DNA of 60,525 nucleotides from Phaeoceros laevis (lineage: Eukaryota; Anthocerotophyta; Anthocerotopsida; Notothyladales). Position numbers and translations under genes: made by a program. Below the pieces are notes generated by a model, which was given only the letters and a program-made list of their open reading frames with translations, was not told where the DNA came from and did no database searches. The DNA lies in NCBI GenBank assembly GCA_049999765.1, contig JBNGIQ010008532.1, forward strand, positions 1-60,525, written 5' to 3'. Positions 53,676 to 60,525 of the stretch are shown in pieces (positions within the stretch are counted from its first letter, which is position 1; every line of letters starts with the position of its first letter).

Positions 53676-56600
53676 ATGAAGCCCGTCTCAGATCGGGCAG
53701 GTGAGGTAGTGGTTGTGTGTATGTTGGTGGCGAGACTGATATGTGCCTTGCACTCGGCTAATATAACGGCGGCGGGCTCCCTTACTTTGACATACGAAAA
53801 ATGGGGTCTGCTCTTGCTCACTGCAGCTGCGCTGGCAGTCGATTCGGGAATTGTCAAGAGCAGCCTGCTGAAATTCACACCACGGTGCGAAACTGTAGCT
53901 GCTTCACAGCAGCAAGTGAACGTGTCAATTTCTAGTCCTTGCCATCCTGTGCTGTGCAATCCAACCTCTTACGCCTATTGGCTATCAGGTTGAATGCTTC
54001 GTCAGGCGTACTACTGGGGGCAGTCACGTTGCCTCTTCTTTTTGCTGCCCGTCTGGTGGAATTCGTGCGACTATCTTCTCCAGATTGGGCAGGTGAGAGC
54101 CCATTACTTACTGTCGGGCCTTGGGGCTGAAAACTGTCTGACATTGTCTCTACACAAATTTCACATGGAGGCTCATTTTGGTTGCAGGGTCTCAAGCTTT
54201 CAGGTTTCAGTTTTGGATCGCCATCTGTTGCAGTTTCAGGATGGTATTATTCTCTGCAGACCTCTTCGGCGAACAGTCGAAGAGACGTCATTATGCTAAT
54301 GAGGACGCAGTGACAAAATTGCATTCTAGAGTTAAACCGGCTTGCCTGGATACGGAGTTGTTCCAATTTGTAGGTCTTTTTTTCCTACTCTCGATTCTAC
54401 CCCGACCACAATCAGGTCATTTCACGGTCTATGGCAGTTTGGTTTGGTGTGCTGAATAGTGAAGTGACCTGTAGCCCCTCAAATTGTGCCGTCCTATATG
54501 ACGAAATTTGGCGGCAAGACTGCAATTTTGTTGTTTGCAGAAGTTTGAGTTCCCCTGTATCATTGTATCCACTTTTAACCTTCTTTACCAGGGCTTGGAG
54601 GACTCGGACTTGGTTGGATGTTGATGCTGGCAGCTTTTTGCAAGGCTGTATTGAAGTATATTCTAGAGAGCTTTCCTGGTTGTGCAAGTCCAGGTACTTG
54701 GTTTCCAATTTATGCCCGGGTCCAAGGTTGGGTTTCTGTACAATTCTACTTAGTTACCCATGTGCTGTGGTACTGGCATTTCAGGTGAGGCAATGCTGGT
54801 AACAGGAGGACTTGTCTTATGCTATGGGCATGCTATTGCATATGTTTTGGACAAGGTTTGTTATCAGGGTAACTTTGACAGTTCTAGTGCTTTGCAGCCT
54901 AAGAATGTTTCTTGCTTAAGGCGTGAGCTCTGCCAGGAAAAAAAGATTTTGTGCTGAAGCTGCAGAGCTGTTTGGTGTGTAGGTATCAATCTTCAGGCCT
55001 CTTCTCCAAGGTGGTTATGGTCTAGCAGGAGAAGGATTAGATGTCATAAGCGCCCTCCTGCAGGTAAGTGCCACATTTGGGGCTTTTGTAGCATGACATG
55101 TTGGATACTTCGCAACTGGAAAAAGTTTGCGAGTCTGACCAGATTGATTTGTGGTCAGGCATTCACAGTGGGGTTGCTTCTTGTGCCATGGACATTTCGA
55201 GCTGTTGTTAGTGCAATTTCTGGCCTACAAATTTCGTATATGAGAACTTCAGGGCACGCATTGAAGAGTTATTGGCATTCTGCCATGTTTCTTGGTATGC
55301 TTGCCCTGGTTTTTTTGGTCTTTTTGCCCTTCTGGCTCTGTATTGTTCGAGGCCTTCAGGAGTCTCCTATACTCTGGTATGTCTCAGGACCAGAAAACTT
55401 GATTTTGACTCGTTCATGAAATCAGGTCTTGCCCCAGCAGATTTTATCCATTGTGGTCCTTGATCCCAGATTTGCGTTTGTCAGGGTGGTCAACTTCATG
55501 CTGCAAGAACCTCTGAAGAGGGGAGCTTTGTTTGTGTACTGGGTTATTATGTTGACCCTGTCGATCTACTACATCTTCAAAACAGCCAAGCATGGGAAGG
55601 AGGGCAGGATAATTATACGCAAGTACTATCACATTCTTGCAGTGATAATTTTTGCTCCTGGCCTGCTTTTCCAGGTATACCTACGGAGAGTTTGGTGTGT
55701 CAGCAAGAGAACCGTCAAATGACCAGCCACAGTTTGAGTTTTTTGTTCTTCGGAGGCGTGTTGTCGTATTTTTCTCAAGCAAGGGACAGCTATGTCTTAC
55801 ACCTCCTCCTGTCTTGTCCAGCCCGACTTCCTACGACTTGCATTTGCAGTGGCTTTTGCTGCCTTTTTGGTAGTTGAGATGGTCAGAGTGAGTATCTGGT
55901 CAACCTTGGGGAAATTGTGATGCAACTGGTCCAGCTTGTAACTCTTCATTACTGGTTTTGTTTCCCTGATCTGTGATGGTTTATACGTCACTTCAGATAT
56001 GGCGCCTACCACCAGTTGGGCAAGCGGTACATGAATTTATGAAAGCCTTCACGGATAGTCGAGATTCAGATTTGCTGATAATTAGGTACACTAGTAATTG
56101 TCTTCTACTGCCCATCTTGAGCTCGTGGATCTTGAAAGATTTCTGGTGGTTTACTTGTGGCCTTTCTCATTGCAGCCACTTTTCGCTGTTACTTGGTTGT
56201 GCTCTACCGCTCTGGTTCGGTGAACTAGGAAAACATCCAGTAGCACCCTTTGCGGGAGTTATAAGCCTAGGAATTGGCGACACTGTGGTATGAGTTTTTA
56301 CATCCTGTTGGCCAGGACTGGGATTTGTTGGAGTTCTAACCAGGTCATGCAATCTCCAGGCATCCATGGTGGGAGTTAAGTACGGGCATATTCCATTGGG
56401 CAAAACAAGTAGTACGTTGCAAAGCTATCTGAACGAGCTCTTTCCCGTAGGCTATGTATCTGTTGCTATTTTTGGAATCTTACCTTGTAGTTTTCATGAA
56501 TATTCTTTACGTTGTGTTCAGGAAAGACAGTCGAGGGGACAGTTGGAGGCATAGTTTCCATGCTGGTGGCCTCATTTTTACTCTCCCTCGTGCTAGCGAC

Positions 56601-56820
56601 TGGTTTTAATGCTCAACAGGTGCCTTCTTCCCCCAGTGAAATGGTTGGTGCCCCCCAAGAATTTAAAACATGCCTCCATTTTCTAAGTGGAGCCTGTGGT
56701 CTTTGCCAGTTCTGGTCTATGGTTGGGGCAGTAACAGCTGCAGGACTACTCGAGGCGTATACGACACAGTTGGATAACGCATTTATGCCCCTTCTACTCT
56801 ACACACTTCTACTTCTTTAG
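53676..56820 (+). CDS. DOK1: Dolichol kinase (DOK1/EVAN type)
   Basis: Makes dolichyl phosphate from dolichol with CTP in the ER membrane, supplying the lipid carrier for N-glycosylation, GPI anchors and mannosylation. Fourteen exons (53676-53884, 53989-54092, 54188-54415, 54592-54693, 54785-54855, 54983-55063, 55159-55376, 55485-55674, 55822-55887, 55997-56085, 56176-56287, 56360-56408, 56522-56619, 56710-56820) close at 575 residues, like the Arabidopsis protein. Many membrane helices. Conserved points: ASSGVLLGAVTLPLLFAARL, the GRIIIRKYYHILAV loop, SHFSLLLGCALPLW, and the CTP-binding FAGVISLGIGDTVASMVG then KTVEGTVGGIVSM. It ends LEAYTTQLDNAFMPLLLY. The last intron (90 bases) is open and in frame, so both spliced and unspliced messages would stay readable. 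The start could be 53661. Confidence 0.94.
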
Positions 56821-57712
56821 GCAATCTAATACACATGTGGGACCAGCAATGGCCAGACCACAGTCCAGTATCAGCAGGCATGGTAATGGTGATCTCGATG
56901 TACGTTTGTGGGTATGAGTATTTGCTTTCTTTTGCTATAGTTCAGTGTCATCTTTTATCTACAAGATCTAGTCCACTGGCCTAGGAGAAGAAACATTCGC
57001 TGCTGAAGAATGCGATTTGATGCTGGATATGGCTCTAGTGGCAGAGTAGAATGGGAACTTACACAGCGGCCAATCGTGCTGGATGGATCAAACAACTGGT
57101 AGGTGCCAAGCAGACCTTTCTATTTCATTAGTATGGTGAACTTGGATCAACCTAAAGTTGTCTGTCCGCTGTTGTCATTGTACATTTGAATTACAGAGAT
57201 GAACAGGAGGCTGTCGAGGGTCTTCTACTTGTTGCTAACAGGCCACGCAGAACTCTCATCTTCCTTGTTCTTCGACGATACTTCACATCTTTTCTGGATT
57301 CAACGAGAATCCACAGTCCAATTCAGAAAGATATACACACATAAAGTGTCTCTGCCAGGCTAGCAATCATGGACCGGACACTTATATTTGAGCATGAGCT
57401 ATCTTGGGCCAATGACGTAGCTTGAGAACGTCTGCTCGCATTTGAAGCTTACACACATGTGAGTTGAGATCTGTTTCGCTGTCCACGCTTGACGTCACAT
57501 GGTGACAGTTGCTACTGTTTAGGAACCCACATGTCGAATTGGATGCAGTTCGGAAACCGGACTTTGGTTGTAGAAAGCACATGAATAAGACCATTTTATG
57601 ACAGCTGGTTCCGGGCGCTCACCACATCGGCCGGAACAAATGAATCTGAGGACCCCCAGTGCTGACATGTATTCATGAGGTACCTCCAGTGAACAAATTC
57701 GACGGATCCAAT
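56821..57712. other. Convergent intergenic region
   Basis: 3' flanks of dolichol kinase (+) and NAA50 (-). No recognisable ORF. Confidence 0.45.
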
Positions 57713-58473
57713 TTACGATTCTGACGGCCCTGGCACAAGTCTTTTTGAAAGGACGTAGCAGTCAGGCGGTTCAATTCGTTTGTAATAGTCACGAATTGTC
57801 TTCGTGATCTTAAACCCGAACTTCTCGTAGAACTCTATGGCTTCGGTGTTGTTGATCATCACATGTAGATAAACCTCCACTATGCTGGGGTCCTGCTCAC
57901 AAAGATCCAAACTATTTTTCAAGAGCTTTGAACCTGCAAACGCGGTGACCCAGATATAAGCGAGCTTGTGTTGCCTGGTCTACGAATTCCAAAGTCGGAG
58001 CAAAAAACAGCTTCAAACGTTGGGTAGCAACCAGAGTACGACTTTACCAATTCCGAGTCTTCGATATGGGGCAAGAACTCCCAATGTCATAATGTACAAA
58101 TAGACACCCGACTCCTTCTTCTCAAGGCGACACGCAATAGAGCCAACGCAAACGTCACCGTAGTAAGCTGTCAAACGACAAGAAGCACCAGAACAATCAG
58201 TGGATCACCTTCTCCAGAATGTCCCGGGACATGAGCTAGAACGTGTAACAACCGAAGTTGGATTGATCCAGGAGCTGCTGCAGAGGCAAAACATGGATGT
58301 GCTCCGGGGTGTGACGTACCAAGCTTGGTGAAGTCTCCAGATGACAGTGCGTCACTGTAGAACTGGTCATGATACTGCACCGGAAAGATGGCAGTGTTGA
58401 GCTTTCTCAGCTGCATAACATTCTTGTCACGTACATTGTCGAACGTGAGAGCCACCTCGTGCGGGCGGCCCAT
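57713..58473 (-). CDS. NAA50: N-alpha-acetyltransferase NAA50 (NatE catalytic subunit)
   Basis: Acetylates N-terminal Met-hydrophobic starts, and in plants associates with NatA on ribosomes. Three exons on the minus strand: 58473-58320, 58167-58048, 57933-57713; 164 residues, as in other NAA50s. Start MGRPHEVALTFDNV. LRKLNTAIFPVQYHDQFYSD is the typical N-terminal block with the FPVxY motif. YLYIMTLGVLAPYRRLGIG holds the acetyl-CoA loop RRxGxG. VEVYLHVMINNTEAIEFYEK and FGF then YYKRIEPPDCYVLSKRL complete the GNAT fold. No frame problems. The ATG at 58473 is the first in frame; codons open upstream lack an ATG. Confidence 0.95.
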
Positions 58474-58761
58474 CCTGATCGAAGCTGACGACAAGGTCTA
58501 GCCTCCCGTCGTTCCAGGACCTTACCACATCTGCATCACAGAAGCCAGAAGCAAAAAAGGGAGCAGCTCCCGGGGACCTCACCCCTTGTTCACAGGACAA
58601 AAAAAAAGCAGAAATTGGGCAGCGAGGCTGAGTCGCTGCAAATGCTTCATACAGATTTTGGTAGGAACAATGCTGCAGACAGCTATCCCGCAAGAATCCA
58701 TGGCCATGCCTAGGGTTCCGATCCTCGGCCCCACACCCGTTGCACACTCCAACTCCGTTAA
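58474..58761. other. NAA50 5' flank up to the transposon
   Basis: Should contain the NAA50 leader and promoter. The piggyBac-like element begins only about 290 bases upstream of the NAA50 start codon, so it may sit in or near the promoter. No separate gene is seen. Confidence 0.45.
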
Positions 58762-58801
58762 CCCTTAATGACCCAACAGGACATATATGTCCAGTTCCGT
58801 C

Positions 58802-58901
58802 NNNNNNNNNNNNNNNNNNNNNNNNNNNNNNNNNNNNNNNNNNNNNNNNNNNNNNNNNNNNNNNNNNNNNNNNNNNNNNNNNNNNNNNNNNNNNNNNNNN
58901 N
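58802..58901. other. Assembly gap (100 N) inside the piggyBac-like element
   Basis: A run of 100 N just inside the left end of the element; its true length and any coding remnant here are unknown. Confidence 0.95.
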
Positions 58902-59071
58902 TATAATACATATATTCCGGTATAAAAAATTAACATATTACACATATTTTTACATATTATACCACTAACGTTTTTACCACAAATTAAACTTTTGCCCGAC
59001 ATAGTAATACAAGTTACCTCATGTGTCACATATTAACGCAAACTACCCCTCTCAATCTCTCAAGTACCGCA

Positions 59072-59155
59072 TGCCGCATGCCTCAACCCTATGCATGCCT
59101 CAACCGTACGCATGCCTCAACCCTATGCATGCCTCAACCGTACGCATGCCTCAAC
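59072..59155. repeat. 16/32-bp tandem repeat within the transposon
   Basis: Alternating units gcatgcctcaaccctat and gcatgcctcaaccgtac give a 32-bp period made of two similar 16-mers, about five 16-base units in total. It lies inside the piggyBac-like element. Confidence 0.8.
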
Positions 59156-59457
59156 AGTTTTTTTCGACCCTATAAGTGGTTTGTTTTTTTTTTGGGCCCC
59201 TTATTTTAGGGAAAAGTTTGGCAACGAAAATTTGAAGTGCTCGAAGTAGGAAGCGGCGCTCCCGGGCACTATGGCTAGTTCAGCTCTATCCAATGAGCCT
59301 ACTTGCCACGTGTACAGATATAATATGCGAGGAACAATGAACAATCGGGTTAGAAAATTGTACGGGCCCCGTTTTCCGTCACATTGGAGAGACTTTTGGT
59401 AGCAACCCGGGCGATTCGAAGCCCGAGCGATTCGAAGCCCGGGTCATTAAGGGTTAA

Positions 59458-59667
59458 CGCTGAATCCGTTTGAGAAGACCCAAAACCCTAAGCCCTGCCC
59501 CTTCTGCCAAACGGTTCTGGAAATTGTGGCTTCCCCAGATTTTCGCAAATCGTCAAGCATCCTTGCGCCCGGCTGCACCTAAATCGCAGAGGAGGCCGGA
59601 ATTGATTCTGGTCTCAGCAGCACGAAGAGCAGGTCGGATGCAGTTGTAGTGGCCAAGCCTTGCGGAC
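59458..59667. promoter_or_regulatory. EMB514-like gene promoter and leader
   Basis: A short interval between the transposon and the next start codon. CAAAACCCTAAGCCC near 59480-59495 contains the telo box AAACCCTAA, common in promoters of plant translation and growth genes. Confidence 0.45.
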
Positions 59668-60525
59668 ATGGCGGAAGTCGAGAGTCCAGCTGCTACTATT
59701 GAAGAAACCATCATACTGGGAGAGGAGGAGAACGGAAAGAGGAAGAGAGACGATGATCCTGTTGGCGGTGAGGGAGCGACTGCTGAGGGTGACTCTGTGA
59801 AGAAGGCAAAGGCAGGTCTCGAAGCTGGAGAGCTCGAGGAAGAGGACGTTCAGAAGGGGGAGGAGGAGGCAGAGCTGCCAGCTCAGTCGGAGAAGAGTGA
59901 TAGCGTAGTGCAGGTCGCTCTTGGGCCGAAGAAGTTTGTGAATGCTGTCGAATTGTTCTCTTACTTCTACAAATTTATGCAGCTGTGGCCCATGAATGTC
60001 AACACCAACAAGGTGAGTTTTTTTGCGTTTGCAACCGTTGCTGGCTATCTTTTACTTTCCGCAAGAATGTGATGTTAGGGACGTGTCCTGTTTGGTCATG
60101 GCTGGCTTCGTGTTGCTGCATAAGGTGTCAAATTATTCTCTAACAGATGTGTTACATATGTGCAGTACGAGACAATGGTGCTGACGGAACTGTTGCTCAA
60201 GGGCCACACGGATCCTCCGAGTAAAATTGGGCCTGGTATTGAGGCTTTTCAAGTGCAACTGCATCCAACCTGGCAGTCTCGGTGCTACTATGTCATTAGA
60301 GTGGATGGTTCGTGTGAGGATTTCAGCTACCGGAAGTGCTGTGACAACGTTTTGCCATTGCCTGCTGAGTACATCGCCAATGGCAGAGTATGCATTGAGC
60401 TGCTAAACCTTGGCGACTTCCATAAGTTCAAGGATCTCCGGGAGGAAGGTTATGCCGAGGGCTCGAGGGGACGTGGTCGTGGTCGAGGGGGAGGTGGGGG
60501 ATACAGAGGTGGTGGTGGAGGCAGA
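59668..60525 (+). CDS. EMB514: EMB514-like protein with DCL domain (3' end cut by window)
   Basis: DCL-domain (DUF3223) plant proteins act in nucleolar or plastid rRNA maturation; EMB514 is the nuclear, embryo-essential type. Exon 1 (59668-60012) starts MAEVESPAATIEE and has an acidic/Lys-rich head with a likely nuclear localisation signal (GKRKRDDD), then the domain start LGPKKFVNAVELFSYFYKFM and WPMNVNTNK. Exon 2 (from 60166) continues YETMVLTELLLKGHTDPPSK, GIEAFQVQLHPTWQSRCYYV, DFSYRKCCDNVLPLPAEY and KFKDLREEGYAEGSRGRGRG. An RGG/Gly-rich tail runs off the window edge, so the stop is not seen. The RGG tail supports RNA binding and nucleolar location and separates it from the plastid DCL protein. 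Confidence 0.88.

Larger units (their letters stand above)
58758..59457. mobile_element. Non-autonomous piggyBac-like element with TTAA duplication
   Basis: TTAA at 58758-58761 is followed by CCCTTAATGACCC. The exact inverse, GGGTCATTAAGGG, ends at 59453 and is followed by TTAA (59454-59457). TTAA target duplication plus ends starting CCY is the hallmark of piggyBac-superfamily elements. The left end continues AACAGGACATATATGTCC, a palindrome. The body is about 690 bases including a 100-N gap, AT-rich, and has no transposase. The right subterminal part has two copies of gattcgaagcccg. Recent activity is possible because the ends match exactly over 13 bases. It lies between NAA50 and the EMB514-like gene. 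Confidence 0.7.

Noticed and set aside
59395-59445. B-box-like GATTCGAAGCCC motifs suggesting a tRNA gene
   Set aside because: Only a duplicated 13-mer in the transposon's subterminal region; no A box or acceptor stem pairs with it.
1-60525. CRISPR arrays, bacterial operons or organelle DNA
   Set aside because: Spliceosomal introns throughout, no direct-repeat/spacer arrays, and no organelle gene order.

Overview
This is nuclear DNA from a land plant or close streptophyte. Every protein gene I could rebuild is a plant-type eukaryotic gene with GT-AG introns, mostly about 80-200 bases long and ending in tgcag or ttcag. The set includes a plastid heme oxygenase, an EID1-type phytochrome F-box protein, plant-type TOR, a DOK1-type dolichol kinase, an EMB514/DCL-domain protein, a jacalin lectin and a late-embryogenesis-abundant (LEA) protein. 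The short introns, moderate gene density and broken transposons would fit a bryophyte or lycophyte genome, but I cannot name a species. There are five runs of N (four of 100, one of 400).

Layout. 1-7 kb: repeat-rich, with F-box/kelch debris, foldbacks and a piggyBac-like transposon end. 7.0-8.0 kb (+): LEA gene with a mitochondrial-type presequence. 8.7-10.1 kb (+): heme oxygenase HO1, four exons. 13.6-15.1 kb (+): intronless O-fucosyltransferase-family protein. 16.0-16.9 kb (-): tandem family of 84-86 nt elements bounded by C and D boxes, read here as a C/D snoRNA cluster, with a TATA box and telo box upstream. 17.3-18.3 kb (+): secreted jacalin-domain lectin. 18.7-20.6 kb (+): METTL6-type tRNA methyltransferase, 11 exons with one GC-AG intron. 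21.4-22.7 kb (-): EID1 homologue.

23.9-30 kb is a transposon island. It holds an RPA-C-like zinc/OB-fold protein with a hydrophobic membrane tail, a convergent SWIM-zinc-finger MULE-like transposase interrupted by a frameshift and a gap, a second DDE integrase-type transposase, and directly behind that an intronless fragment of the GCN1 HEAT-repeat gene. 31.9-33.3 kb (-): 2-oxoglutarate/Fe(II) dioxygenase, four exons. 33.3-37.6 kb: AT-rich, with tandem repeats and no convincing gene.

38.2-53.1 kb (+) is a complete TOR kinase gene of about 57 exons, ending in a 19-base exon that supplies the FATC C terminus; a 92-codon upstream ORF lies in its likely leader. It is followed head-to-tail by dolichol kinase (53.7-56.8 kb, 14 exons). 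NAA50 (57.7-58.5 kb, -) converges on it. A short piggyBac-like element with TTAA target duplications sits at 58.8-59.5 kb, and an EMB514-like gene runs off the right edge.

The genes do not form one pathway. Several are growth and housekeeping functions (TOR signalling, dolichyl phosphate for N-glycosylation, N-terminal acetylation, tRNA modification), and two belong to light signalling (HO1 makes the phytochrome chromophore precursor; EID1 acts in phytochrome A signalling).
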